Assembly: GCA_013290125.1 (NCBI GenBank)
Contig: JABCYQ010000020.1
Span: forward strand, 1 to 53,983
Source: Vulcanimicrobiota bacterium
Lineage (GTDB): Bacteria > Vulcanimicrobiota > Vulcanimicrobiia > Eremiobacterales > Eremiobacteraceae
DNA length: 53,983 bases
Direction: 5' to 3'
The stretch's first letter is position 1, and each line of letters begins with the position of its first letter. This document shows, piece after piece, positions 30,617 to 39,596 of the stretch. The position numbers and the translations under genes were made by a program. A model generated the notes under the pieces. That model ran no database searches. It was not told where the DNA came from and was given only the letters and a program-made list of their open reading frames with translations.

Positions 30617-32140
30617 ATGAATCCAATCGCGTCGCGGCTCACCCGGCTTCAATGCGCATTCTTCATCGTCTGGGCGCTTGCAACGGTATTGGTCTCAGCG
30701 TACTTTGCCAACGCGGCGATCGTTGGATCACGGTTGGACGACGCGGTGCTCACCGGTGCGGCAGGCGACGTCTTTAGGACCGCGATGGATCTGCGCGGCG
30801 CGGGCACGCAGGACAAAGACGTGCTTCCCAAGCTCGGGCAGCTTCCCAACCGGCCGGATGTTTCGATCAGCATCTTCGACGACTCCGGCCGGCGCATCTC
30901 AGGCGACGCGGCGCCGCCGTCGATGGCCGAGTCTCACGCGATCGTCATGCGCACCGGTATCCAGTTGTTCAACTACCGGATCGGGCCGAGCCCGAAGCCA
31001 GGGCAAGTACTTCAGCCGCCGCCGGATCAGATATACGCGACGCGGGGCGGAATGCTCATGGCTTCTGCGCCGATCCTCGAGGCCGCTCCAGGTTCCGCGC
31101 TACTGCCGGTGACGACCACCGCTGTGCATTTCCCCGGCGGATTCGCCGTGCTCCGGCTCCAATCGTCACTCGCAACAGCCGCGATGCGCGGCTATCTGAT
31201 CGCGATGGCAGCGCTATTCGTCGTCGGTGCCGTCCTTGCATGGTTCGTGCTCGGCCGCGTCGTGCGGCGTCAGCTCGGACCGATGGCCACGGTCGAGGGA
31301 GCGCTGCTGCGCTGGACCAAAGGCGACTACGCGCGAATCGAACTAGTCGACGCCGAACAGAAAGATCAAGGCGTCGTCTCCGCTTACAACGCGGCTGCCG
31401 ATCAAGTGACTGGCGCACTCAAGCGGCAGACGGACGCGGAGAACAACATGCGCCAATTCGTCGCCGAAGCCGGCCACGAATTGCGAACGCCGCTCACGGT
31501 CGTGATGGGTTTCCTCGACGTGCTCCGGCAAGGAGCAGTGCGCGAAGAGGCGCTCGCGCAGAGAATCTTAGAGTCGATGGCGATCGAAGGCGAGCGCATG
31601 CGCGCGCTGATCGGCAAACTGCTCTTGCTCGCGCGACTCGATTCCGTCGCGGCGGAGAACCGAGAGATCGTCGACATCGCGGCGATCGCGCGCGAAGTCG
31701 TCGAGTCGTTTCGCACGTTAGCGGGGCAATCCAAGCTCGAATTCTCGTCGGCCGGCGACGCGCACGCGCAGGCCGCGCCGAACGAAGTGCGCGAGCTGGT
31801 CGGCAACCTGATCGACAACGCGATCAAGTATGCGCCCGGTTCCGTAACGCGCGCAGCGGTTCGCCGAATCGACGGCTACGTTGAAGTCGAGGTCGCTGAC
31901 AACGGACCCGGCATGGATCCGGCGTTGCGCGTGCGCGCCTTCGATCGCTTTTCACGAGGCGACGATCGCGGCAACATTCCGGGCTCCGGTCTCGGCCTTG
32001 CCATCGTGAAGCGCATCGCGGATCGAGCCGGAGGCGCTGTCGAACTCGACACCGCACCGGGTCGGGGCGTTCGCGTTGTGGTCAAACTACCAGCGTCGCC
32101 GACGCCCGCATCTTCGCCGTCTTCCGCGTCGTCTCGGTAG
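30617..32140 (+). CDS. Sensor histidine kinase
   Basis: A 507-residue membrane kinase from ATG 30617. TM1 is near 14-34, a periplasmic sensor of about 150 residues follows, and TM2 near 197-219 precedes a HAMP-like stretch. The dimerisation/phosphorylation box is FVAEAGHELRTPLTVVMGFL (His in GHELRTP). The ATPase has ELVGNLIDNAIKYAPG (N box), VADNGPGMD (G1), FDRFSRGD (F) and SGLGLAIVKRIADRAGG (G2). The C-terminus is Pro/Ser-rich. No response regulator is adjacent on the same strand. The OmpR-type regulator at 34189-34875 is the nearest candidate partner, across a convergent serine-hydrolase gene. Confidence 0.95.
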   Translation: MNPIASRLTRLQCAFFIVWALATVLVSAYFANAAIVGSRLDDAVLTGAAGDVFRTAMDLRGAGTQDKDVLPKLGQLPNRPDVSISIFDDSGRRISGDAAPPSMAESHAIVMRTGIQLFNYRIGPSPKPGQVLQPPPDQIYATRGGMLMASAPILEAAPGSALLPVTTTAVHFPGGFAVLRLQSSLATAAMRGYLIAMAALFVVGAVLAWFVLGRVVRRQLGPMATVEGALLRWTKGDYARIELVDAEQKDQGVVSAYNAAADQVTGALKRQTDAENNMRQFVAEAGHELRTPLTVVMGFLDVLRQGAVREEALAQRILESMAIEGERMRALIGKLLLLARLDSVAAENREIVDIAAIAREVVESFRTLAGQSKLEFSSAGDAHAQAAPNEVRELVGNLIDNAIKYAPGSVTRAAVRRIDGYVEVEVADNGPGMDPALRVRAFDRFSRGDDRGNIPGSGLGLAIVKRIADRAGGAVELDTAPGRGVRVVVKLPASPTPASSPSSASSR

Positions 32141-32163
32141 TAGGGCAAGAATCGCTTGCCCGG
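32137..32163. repeat. Intergenic palindrome, GTAGTAGGGC family
   Basis: GTAGTAGGGCAAGAATCGCTTGCCC has stem GGGCAAG/CTTGCCC. Compared with 3773 and 12423, the stem changes are compensatory (GAG/CTC to AAG/CTT). It overlaps the kinase stop codon (TAG at 32138-32140) and ends before the convergent gene. Confidence 0.75.
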
Positions 32164-32179
32164 CGGACGTAAGGTTCGC

Positions 32180-34183
32180 CTACACCTTTGTGGCCGGCAG
32201 GTCACGCCCGTTCTGGTGCAAGATCAAGCCCGTGATCTTCCCACTCTTATCGCGGACGAACGAAATCTGCGCAAAAACCACCTCGTAGAAGAACTCATCT
32301 TTCGCCGAAGCATAAACCGGAAATGACGGTTGCCCGGTCAACTGAACGAACAATTGGTCGGCTGTGCGCGAGACGGTGAACGCCGCGCCTGGGCTCGCGA
32401 CGTACGTTCCGAGATAACTATCCAGCGTCGCGTCGTCGAGCTTGACTATCGGCGGGTGCGACGGCTCCACGAGCGCACCTGTGGCACGCGGGGCTTGTAC
32501 AACCGCGCCGTTCTGATGCAGTTCGAGCGCGTTGACCTTGCCCTGGACGTCGCGATCGAACACGATCTGCGCGTCGACGATCCGCGCTTTGAACACGTCT
32601 TTGGCGGTGGGATAGATGGGTATCGCCGGTTGGCCGGTCAACTGCACCGCTAGCTGGTCGCCGCTGCGGCTGACCGTGAAGATCGCGCCGGCGCTTACGA
32701 CGTAGTCGCCCACGTACTCTTCGAGATCGATCGGCGGCGATGCGGAAGTCGAAGGAGTCGGCGATGAAAGCGCGGTCGGTGAAGGCGCGGGCGACGAAGT
32801 CGCGAGAGCGAGCGTCGGGTCCGCTGCGGAAGCGCTGAGTTTGGCTCCGCGGGTATCGCGGCCGTCCTGATGCAGCACGACAGCCGAAACGCCACCCGCG
32901 GGATCGCGCGAGAAATCCAGCTGCGCGTCGACCACGCGATAACGAAACTCGTCCGCCGCAGAAGGATAGATCGGAAACGCGCTCTGGCCCGTCAACCGAG
33001 CGTAGACGCGATCGCCGGTGCGTGTCACGGTTAACATGGCGCCGATCGCTTTGAAGTCGTATCGGCCGACGTACGATTGGAGGGTCGCGGTGTCGAGCTG
33101 AGCGACCTTCGGCCACTGCGCGACCGGAAGCTTCGGGTCGATGATGTGTACCGCGAGATCGTCCACAGGCATACCGCCGTTGGTCAGTGCAACGACGCCG
33201 ACTTCACGATCCGACGAAACTGCGACCGACGCATGATAGCCGGCCGTGTCGCCGCCGTGATGGATGATCGGCATGACGTCATCCGTCCACCAGACGAGAC
33301 CGATCTGATTGCCGGGAAACGTGGATCGGGGACGTTGCGCGAACAAGCACGCGCGCGCTAGCGGACCCTGGCCCATATTGCAGCGGACGTATTTCAGCAT
33401 GTCTGCGACGGTCGAGCGGATCGCGCCGGCAGGTGCGAGAGCTTGGAACGTCCACGGCCTCACCGCGAGCCCGTCGGCGTCGTGTCCGACCGCAAAGCGC
33501 GAGCGTTGCGTTGCGCTCAATGCGATTGCGGTGTCTGTCATGCCGAGCGGTGCGAGCACTCTCTTCTGCAGAAGCGCGCTGTACGTGCTGCCCTCGCGCG
33601 CTGCGAGCGCATCGCCGAGCAGGCCTAGGCCGAGATTTGAGTACTCAAAGCTCATTCCGGGATCGCGCGTAAGCGTATACGTGTTCAAAAACTTGTACAT
33701 GTCTGCGAGCGTATAGTCGGCGTACGGATCGTTCGGATCGGCGAAGTCCATGTTCGAGGGCAGCCGCGGCAGGCCCGAATGTTGCGTCGCAAGATCGAGC
33801 AACGTGATCTGCTTGCCGTTGCGTTTTGGCACGCGAACGTCAGCTGGGAGATATTTCGCGACCGGATCGTCGAGTTTTACGCTCCCGTCGAGCACCATGG
33901 ACGCGAGGATCGTCGCAGTGAAGGTCTTCGACACCGATCCGACTTCGAACAACGTGTGCTCGTCGAGCGGAGCGGCGTTCCCTGTTTCGCCGGCTTGGTA
34001 GATAACCGTTTTTCCGCGGTCGATGACTCCGATGACCATGCCGACGCCGCGTGCTTTGTCGATCCGCTGACTCATGAGCGCTCTGACGTCCGCGACCGTT
34101 GCGACCGACATCGCCTGTACGGCTGGAGGCTTTGCGATCGCAAGTGCGAGGCTAAGCGTTCCGATATAGATGAAGTGCATCAT
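32180..34183 (-). CDS. Exported serine hydrolase (class C beta-lactamase fold) with three C-terminal DUF3471-like repeats
   Basis: A 667-residue exported enzyme. ATG 34183 (or 34180) follows the response-regulator stop by 5 nt. The signal is MMHFIYIGTLSLALAIA. The penicillin-binding/beta-lactamase domain (about 35-365) has EVGSVSKTFTATILASMV (SxxK, catalytic Ser-Lys), MSFEYSNLGLGLLGDAL (YxN) and PIIHHGGDTAGYHASV (HxG, replacing KTG). Three repeats follow, each with LTGQPxFPIYPSAKDEF and LxLHQNGxD-type ends: about 380-475, 505-590 and 595-665. A Pro/Ser linker separates repeats 1 and 2. It is an esterase or peptidase acting in the envelope; the repeats may bind substrate. Confidence 0.92.
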   Translation of the reverse strand: MMHFIYIGTLSLALAIAKPPAVQAMSVATVADVRALMSQRIDKARGVGMVIGVIDRGKTVIYQAGETGNAAPLDEHTLFEVGSVSKTFTATILASMVLDGSVKLDDPVAKYLPADVRVPKRNGKQITLLDLATQHSGLPRLPSNMDFADPNDPYADYTLADMYKFLNTYTLTRDPGMSFEYSNLGLGLLGDALAAREGSTYSALLQKRVLAPLGMTDTAIALSATQRSRFAVGHDADGLAVRPWTFQALAPAGAIRSTVADMLKYVRCNMGQGPLARACLFAQRPRSTFPGNQIGLVWWTDDVMPIIHHGGDTAGYHASVAVSSDREVGVVALTNGGMPVDDLAVHIIDPKLPVAQWPKVAQLDTATLQSYVGRYDFKAIGAMLTVTRTGDRVYARLTGQSAFPIYPSAADEFRYRVVDAQLDFSRDPAGGVSAVVLHQDGRDTRGAKLSASAADPTLALATSSPAPSPTALSSPTPSTSASPPIDLEEYVGDYVVSAGAIFTVSRSGDQLAVQLTGQPAIPIYPTAKDVFKARIVDAQIVFDRDVQGKVNALELHQNGAVVQAPRATGALVEPSHPPIVKLDDATLDSYLGTYVASPGAAFTVSRTADQLFVQLTGQPSFPVYASAKDEFFYEVVFAQISFVRDKSGKITGLILHQNGRDLPATKV

Positions 34184-34188
34184 TCTCT

Positions 34189-34875
34189 TCAGCCCGTCCG
34201 GAGCGAATACCCGGCGCCGCGGATCGTGTGGATCAGCTTCACATCGAAGCCCGCATCGACCTTGGCGCGCAAGTATGAGACGTACGTCTCGACGACACCG
34301 ATGTCGCCGTCGAAATCGTGTCCCCACGCGGCGTTCAACAGTTGCTCCTTGCTGAACACGCGACGCGGCTCGCGCGCGAGCGCGACCAAGAGAGAGTATT
34401 CGCGCGGCGTTAAACTCACGATCGTGTCGCCACGTCGTACCTCGTGCGTCCCGAGGTTGATCACGAGATCGGCGAATGCGAAGCGCTCTTCGGCAGCCAA
34501 TGCGGGCCGCCGCAGAGCGGCGTTGATTCGCGCGACGAGTTCGTTCAGGGCGAACGGCTTCGACAGATAATCGTCCGCCCCGAGTTCGAGGCCGGTCACG
34601 CGGTCGTCTACGTCGCCTTTCGCCGTCAACATGATGATGGGTGCGTGCGTGCGGCGCCGGATCTGCGGGAGTAGTGTAAAACCGTCGGCATATGGCAGCA
34701 TCACGTCGAGCAAGACGGCGTCCGGATGCCACTCGTCGATCGCGGCGCCGAGCGCACGGCCGTCGGAGAGACAACGAACGAGGAAGCCTTGCCGCTCAAG
34801 TCCGATCTGCAACATCTCCCGGATGCGCTTCTCATCGTCGATGACGAGTATCTTTGCGCCGACGGCGGCCTTCAT
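34189..34875 (-). CDS. OmpR-family response regulator
   Basis: A 228-residue two-component regulator. The receiver domain has KILVIDDEKRIREMLQIG, the phosphoacceptor Asp in PDAVLLDVMLPYADGF, the conserved Thr/Ser in PIIMLTAKGD and the Lys in LSKPF. The C-terminal winged helix has VSLTPREYSLLVALAREPRR and VVETYVSYLRAKVD, ending IHTIRGAGYSLR. The start ATG abuts the TPR-gene stop (TAG then ATG with no gap). The serine-hydrolase gene follows 5 bp later, so TPR, regulator and hydrolase form one minus-strand operon. The kinase at 30617 is the likely partner. Confidence 0.96.
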   Translation of the reverse strand: MKAAVGAKILVIDDEKRIREMLQIGLERQGFLVRCLSDGRALGAAIDEWHPDAVLLDVMLPYADGFTLLPQIRRRTHAPIIMLTAKGDVDDRVTGLELGADDYLSKPFALNELVARINAALRRPALAAEERFAFADLVINLGTHEVRRGDTIVSLTPREYSLLVALAREPRRVFSKEQLLNAAWGHDFDGDIGVVETYVSYLRAKVDAGFDVKLIHTIRGAGYSLRTG

Positions 34876-35910
34876 CTAGGCGCTGGGGCTCGGACTTGAT
34901 TGATCCAAGAGCTTCTGTGCTTCGCTCGCGCTGTCGGTGTCGCCCGACACCTCGTAGTTGTGAACAGCGTTCTTGAGATCCGCGGACGCATCGGCGGTCT
35001 TGTGCAGCGCTATCTCAACTTTGCCGCGCCAAAGATAGCCGTCGCCATCGCTCTTGTTCAACCCGATATAGTAGGTGAAATCATCCAATGCAGATTGCAG
35101 GTCGGTGGAGGATGCATCACCGGTTTCCGAACCCGCCCGCGCGTACAACGATCGTCCAAGATTGTAATGGGCGTTGTCGTCCTTCGGATCCACCTTCAAG
35201 TAGCGGGTCCAATCGTTGATCGAATCGTCGTAGCGTTGGACGTGATAGTAGGCGACTGCACGGTAGAAGAGCGCGGTGTCCGACGACGGATCAAGCGTCA
35301 GCGCTTTTGAGCAATCCTCAACCGCCAACTCGTATTTCGAGAGATTGTTGTACGCGCTGCAGCGGCCTGTGAATGAAGTAGACGCCGTGCCGTCCAGCGC
35401 TATCGACCGGCCATAGTATTTCACGGCCTCCGCATAATCTTTGGTCGCAGCCTTCAATTTCGCGAGCATACGCACCGCATACGCGTCCGAAGGATTCAAC
35501 GCGATCGCTTTCGCGCAATCCGACAACGCCGCATCGTAGCTGCCGATCTCGCGGCGCGAGTCGCAGCGCGTCGCGTACGCATATTGATATTCCGGATCGA
35601 TCGCGATGGCTTTGTCGTACTCGGCGATGGCGGCATCCGGGTCGCCCATCGTGTCGAGCGTGTCACCAAGCCACGTGTAGGCGACGACATAGCGTGGATT
35701 CACGGCGATCGCTGCCTCAAAGTCCCCTTTCGCGGTTTTGAAGTCTGATTTGTCGAATGCGGCGATGCCGCGGTTGAGCATCGTCTGCGCTTTCGCGGAT
35801 GTGGAAGGCGGGGTCGCGTCCTTTCGAGCTTCCGCCGCGCTGCCGCACGCGAAGACCACGGCCAACACGGTCGCCAGGAACAGAACTGTCGATGGCATTC
35901 GTGCGCGCAT
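34876..35910 (-). CDS. Exported TPR-repeat protein
   Basis: A 344-residue exported scaffold protein. ATG 35910 gives the signal MRARMPSTVLFLATVLAVVF followed by ACGSAAEA. About seven TPR motifs follow from residue 40 on (QTMLNRGIAAFDKSDFKTAK, VAYTWLGDTLDTMGDPDAAI, YAYATRCDSRREIGSYDAAL, ALFYRAVAYYHVQRYDDSIN, DNAHYNLGRSLYARAG). It ends with an acidic/Ser/Gln tail. It would mediate protein-protein contacts in the periplasm. It heads the operon with the response regulator. Confidence 0.9.
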   Translation of the reverse strand: MRARMPSTVLFLATVLAVVFACGSAAEARKDATPPSTSAKAQTMLNRGIAAFDKSDFKTAKGDFEAAIAVNPRYVVAYTWLGDTLDTMGDPDAAIAEYDKAIAIDPEYQYAYATRCDSRREIGSYDAALSDCAKAIALNPSDAYAVRMLAKLKAATKDYAEAVKYYGRSIALDGTASTSFTGRCSAYNNLSKYELAVEDCSKALTLDPSSDTALFYRAVAYYHVQRYDDSINDWTRYLKVDPKDDNAHYNLGRSLYARAGSETGDASSTDLQSALDDFTYYIGLNKSDGDGYLWRGKVEIALHKTADASADLKNAVHNYEVSGDTDSASEAQKLLDQSSPSPSA

Positions 35911-36275
35911 GGAAACGATCTCCGCCGCCGGCAACGAAAGGTGTGCGCCGTATTTTGGCCCGCGGGCGGCTCTTGCCTCTCCCCTTCGTGAAGCGGGCCC
36001 ACGACGTCGTCGGTCGCATCCCGGAGCGCACCAGAATTACCGAGCGTCGTTTGTCGTCGAGCGCACTCCTGCCAGGCAAGCTATCGCGAACGCGAGGGAA
36101 CGTCGGACTTGGGCAGTCAAAGACAAGAGCGTTCAAGCCGGGCTAGGGCGCCGAATCCGAGCCCGCGGAGCGGGGGACCCACCGTCGGGGTGAATCGCAC
36201 GCACGTCGCGCGCGAAGCGCACTTTCCGCGCTAACCCGTCAGCTAACCTCGCAGGTGACGGAAAGACTAGTGGAC
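35911..36275. other. 365-bp intergenic region with no recognised gene
   Basis: It separates the divergent TPR gene and the lipoprotein gene at 36276. Frames crossing it are shadows of the TPR gene and Arg-rich. No strong palindrome or clear sigma70 promoter is seen. It presumably holds both promoters. Confidence 0.6.
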
Positions 36276-37580
36276 ATGAGATCGACTCATGCGCTCGCAT
36301 GTGTGCGCCTGTCAGCTCGCATGTTGTGGCTCGCATCAAGTGCGGCGCTGCTCGTAAGCTGTTCGCACTCAAATGGCGCCTTGCCGATTCCGCAGGCGAT
36401 GCCGAATGGCGGCAACGTGACGAACGGTCCGGCGCCCACACCCGCCGAGCACGGCCTTTCAGTTCAAATGCATCAGCTGACCGAACTTTACGTCGCTGAT
36501 GGGGCGCCGCGGATCGCCTGGACGAGCATGGCGCCGTGGCTCACCTGGGCCACCGCGACGGTGGCGCAATCCGTCATACTGCACAGTCTCGGGGTGAAGA
36601 CAGAATTTTACACCGACCCGAATCGCGTCGCGCCCGGTGATCCGTTGTACACGAGTGATGAATCGACGTTCGCGCACGATTGTGCCGGTCACCGCATCAC
36701 GTTTCCGAATAAGCCCGGCAAATATCTGATGGATCCGCATTCGACAAAGCTCGCCGGGCTCTGGAAGAGCTGGGTCGACACAGAGGGTGGACAGTTCGAC
36801 GCCGTGTATGAGGACTCGGCGGACGTCGTGGTCGGCGTCACCAACACGCTTCCGTGCCGCTTCAATCAAGACGATTGGACAACGGCCACGAACGCGATGG
36901 ACCGAGTGCTCAACCGTTCGATCATCTACAACGGATTAGGTGCGCTCTCCGAAGACGAGGGCGTTTGGACGTCGAGCCCGTCGATCGGTTTGAACAGGAC
37001 GAGCATGGGCGGCTTCATGGAAGGCTGTTATTCCAGCGCGGGCAGCGACGCAAAACCGCACGAGAAGGTGTGGGCCGCCATGGAGGATACGGAGCTTCAA
37101 ATGGTAGCCGCGCAGAGATGGTTTGTCTGTCGAGGTTTGAACGAGACATCCGCGGCGCAGGCGATTGCGTTGCGAGCGTATATGGATGCATCATTGCTGC
37201 TGACGTATGATCCGAGCCTGACGGCCATCGCAGAGAAATTTCCCACCCCCAGCGGCTTCGACATAGATCCGGAAGTCGAGTTCGTGCCGTTAGATCCAGT
37301 CGTCGGAGAACCAACGGATATCAGTGCCCTGTCTCAGCCTGGCGGCACGTACGGCCGGCAGTACACGTCGTGTTATCTTCTCGGCGTAAGCGTGGGGAAG
37401 TGCGCGATCGTCGTCAACTCCAATCGCGCGGGCTCTGAGACTTTTCCTTGGCCTGGGACATACAAGCACACGTTGACGCTGCGCGGCGGCGGAGTTCTCG
37501 ACGGCGGAACGGTGCTTGCGAACGGAAGCGCGCCGCCGCAGTCGGTCCAGCCCGAAACTGCGGTGTTCGCGATCCAGTAG
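36276..37580 (+). CDS. Large lipoprotein of unknown function, possibly glycoside-hydrolase-like
   Basis: A 434-residue lipoprotein. ATG 36276 is taken; GTG 36255 is an in-frame alternative. The signal ends SAALLVSC (lipobox). The mature part shows WLTWATATVAQSVILHSLGV KTEFY-type strand-helix units, FAHDCAGHRITF, SWVDTEGGQFDAVYEDSADV and a long helical middle (KVWAAMEDTELQMVAAQRWF), with six or more Cys. The phrase FDAVYEDSAD resembles the strand-end Asp pair of putative TIM-barrel glycosidases (GH-like 15 type), but I cannot confirm a family. It is convergent with the next gene, with only 2 bp between stop codons. Confidence 0.7.
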   Translation: MRSTHALACVRLSARMLWLASSAALLVSCSHSNGALPIPQAMPNGGNVTNGPAPTPAEHGLSVQMHQLTELYVADGAPRIAWTSMAPWLTWATATVAQSVILHSLGVKTEFYTDPNRVAPGDPLYTSDESTFAHDCAGHRITFPNKPGKYLMDPHSTKLAGLWKSWVDTEGGQFDAVYEDSADVVVGVTNTLPCRFNQDDWTTATNAMDRVLNRSIIYNGLGALSEDEGVWTSSPSIGLNRTSMGGFMEGCYSSAGSDAKPHEKVWAAMEDTELQMVAAQRWFVCRGLNETSAAQAIALRAYMDASLLLTYDPSLTAIAEKFPTPSGFDIDPEVEFVPLDPVVGEPTDISALSQPGGTYGRQYTSCYLLGVSVGKCAIVVNSNRAGSETFPWPGTYKHTLTLRGGGVLDGGTVLANGSAPPQSVQPETAVFAIQ

Positions 37581-37582
37581 AG

Positions 37583-38212
37583 CTAGGTCGACGCCGGGGC
37601 CGGCGCGGTCGTCAAGTCTTGCGTCAGCCTCAAGCGGATTATGGCGCCCGGTTTGATCTCGATATTGGATTTCAACGTCGACGCGATCCATACGCCCGCA
37701 GCAGCGCCCGCGATAGTCCCCATCTTGTTGCCCGAGTGTTTTGCGATCATGTGACCGACCATCGCCGACGCGACTACGATTCCCGCATTGCGGAGCGTGT
37801 GGCTTTTCGGTTCAAAATCCCCGAGAGAGATGATGGTCGCACGGAGCGGCATCGACGTGCCATCGGCGAATCGCAAGTCGTCGAAAACGACCGTCATCGC
37901 CGCATTATGCGTTGGGCTGGCCGGGAAGACGCTCGTCACATGCCCATCGATCACCGCGTGGTTCAGCCGCGGATTCTTATGGAAGAACGTGTCGCGTTCG
38001 AGCAGTGAAAACGTGTTTCCGACTTTGCTCTTGTCCGAACTCAACGCTTGCTGCAACGTCCCATCCACTTCGGTCCCGCTCGTCGCGAGCGTCGCATCAG
38101 ATGCGCTGCCGCCGGTCGGCTGATTCTGAGCGCTATTGTCGCCGCTTGAGGAGCACCCCGCGAGCGCGAGAACCAGATATGCACTTACGGCAGCGATATA
38201 AACTCGGATCAT
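37583..38212 (-). CDS. Lipoprotein with glycine-zipper segment
   Basis: A 209-residue lipoprotein with signal MIRVYIAAVSAYLVLALAG and a lipobox Cys. A Ser/Asn/Gln linker is followed by a beta-rich part (HAVIDGHVTSVFPASPTHNA, MTVVFDDLRFADGTSMPLRA) and a glycine-zipper-like helix (AGIVVASAMVGHMIAKHSGN, then IAGAAAGVWIAST). It ends IIRLRLTQDLTT, the pattern of bacterial proteins with a TrbI/VirB10-like or YmfA-like end strand. The function is unknown; an envelope-associated role is likely. Confidence 0.75.
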   Translation of the reverse strand: MIRVYIAAVSAYLVLALAGCSSSGDNSAQNQPTGGSASDATLATSGTEVDGTLQQALSSDKSKVGNTFSLLERDTFFHKNPRLNHAVIDGHVTSVFPASPTHNAAMTVVFDDLRFADGTSMPLRATIISLGDFEPKSHTLRNAGIVVASAMVGHMIAKHSGNKMGTIAGAAAGVWIASTLKSNIEIKPGAIIRLRLTQDLTTAPAPAST

Positions 38213-38333
38213 CCGTTGCGTCCTCCGTCCAATCACATTAGCGGATTGTTAATCCTTCGCGAATCGTCCCGCCGCGCACTTGGTGTTCGCCGTGGTTTCC
38301 CCCTTCGATTGACTACGCAGTCCGGGAGGGGAC

Positions 38334-39500
38334 ATGCATCGGCGCGAATCCGGCTTCATGCCAAACCGCGCACCGCCGAACCTCAGCGCGATAGCGCGCG
38401 CATTCGCGCTCGCGGCGCTCGTCTTGGTGCTTTCCGCATTCTCGGTCGCATCAGGATCGTCGTCTACTGCGGCGCCAGCTGCAAGCGATGCTCCATTGGC
38501 TGGCGCATCCCAGTCGGACCAGCAAGCCGCTATCGATGAGGTAGTGCAGTCACGCGCCGTGCTGCAAACGCATTTCGATGAGTTGACCCGCGTGGTCGGT
38601 CTGAACGGCGCGGCGGATCTGAGCCAACGTTTCGACGATGACTTTACAGCACTCACCACCGATTCTCGGCCGGACGGATACCCGCCGGCTGATTGGTTCC
38701 AGCGGGTCGCGACCGTCGCAAGGTTGGATTCCGACTTCTTGAATCAGGCGCTGTCGGGCAAACCGCTCTCACTCGAATCGGCTCACGGGCTCGTCGAGCG
38801 TCTCATGGTCTCAAAAGTGGACGGAACCTATCAGCCGATGGCGGTTTACGTGCCGCCGTCACCCGGTCCGCACCCAGCGCTCGTCGTGCTGCTGCATGGC
38901 CGGCCGCAGACCGAGTCGCAGATACTCGGCGGTTCCGTTTTCAAAGGTCTCGCCGACAGCACGCAGACGATTATCGTCGCGCCATACGGGCGCGGCAACT
39001 ACGACTATGCGGCGCCGGCAGCAGAAGAAGTATATCAAGCTCGCGATCTCGCTGTGGACGCGTTTCATCCGGATCCGCGCAAGGTGTTCCTCGCGGGCTA
39101 TTCGATGGGCGGGTTCTCCGTCTTCATCGTCGGCCCGATGCACGCCAGCCGCTGGGCCGGCATCATGTGCATCTCCGGCTCGCTCGTGAACAGCGACGTC
39201 GCGGACGTGCTATGGCATTTCCAGAACATGCCGGTCTATGTCGTCAACGGGAAACTCGATGACAGCATCCCCGCTAGTTATGGCGAACTCACCGCAGCGT
39301 ATCTGGCGGCTTCGGGTATTCCGGTCGAATTCCGACAAGAACCGGCGGGCACGCATATCGTCGGAACGCTCCAGCCGTCGCTCGGGCTTGCCTGGAGCGA
39401 CATGATCGCGGGCATCGTCCGCAGCGTGCCGCAGCCACTGAGCGGCCAGCTGCCGAAGCTGAGCCTACCGACCACATCCGACGACGTCAAACCCCCGTAG
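38334..39500 (+). CDS. Exported alpha/beta hydrolase (PHB-depolymerase/esterase type)
   Basis: A 388-residue exported esterase-like enzyme. ATG 38334 is preceded by GGGAGGGG. The signal runs to about residue 40 (FALAALVLVLSAFSVASG). After a 130-residue helical N-terminal domain, the hydrolase core has HPALVVLLHGRPQTESQILG (oxyanion), FLAGYSMGGFSVFIVGPMHA (Ser elbow GYSMG), VVNGKLDDSIPASYGELTAA (acid) and PAGTHIVGTLQPSLG (His). The elbow and layout match PHB-depolymerase or feruloyl-esterase-like family members with a phospholipase/carboxylesterase fold. The substrate is unknown. Confidence 0.87.
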   Translation: MHRRESGFMPNRAPPNLSAIARAFALAALVLVLSAFSVASGSSSTAAPAASDAPLAGASQSDQQAAIDEVVQSRAVLQTHFDELTRVVGLNGAADLSQRFDDDFTALTTDSRPDGYPPADWFQRVATVARLDSDFLNQALSGKPLSLESAHGLVERLMVSKVDGTYQPMAVYVPPSPGPHPALVVLLHGRPQTESQILGGSVFKGLADSTQTIIVAPYGRGNYDYAAPAAEEVYQARDLAVDAFHPDPRKVFLAGYSMGGFSVFIVGPMHASRWAGIMCISGSLVNSDVADVLWHFQNMPVYVVNGKLDDSIPASYGELTAAYLAASGIPVEFRQEPAGTHIVGTLQPSLGLAWSDMIAGIVRSVPQPLSGQLPKLSLPTTSDDVKPP

Positions 39501-39596
39501 ACCGATCGCGCCGCCGCAAGGTCCGGCCCGAGAGAGGGGTGGGCCTACCTCCATGCGCAATTCTCGGCGACGCCCGAGCAGCAGGAGGGATTGCAC

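Noticed and set aside
34190-34774. The upstream extension of the serine-hydrolase frame (about 195 codons)
   Set aside because: It is a shadow of the response-regulator gene in another frame. The hydrolase has its own signal peptide start at 34183.
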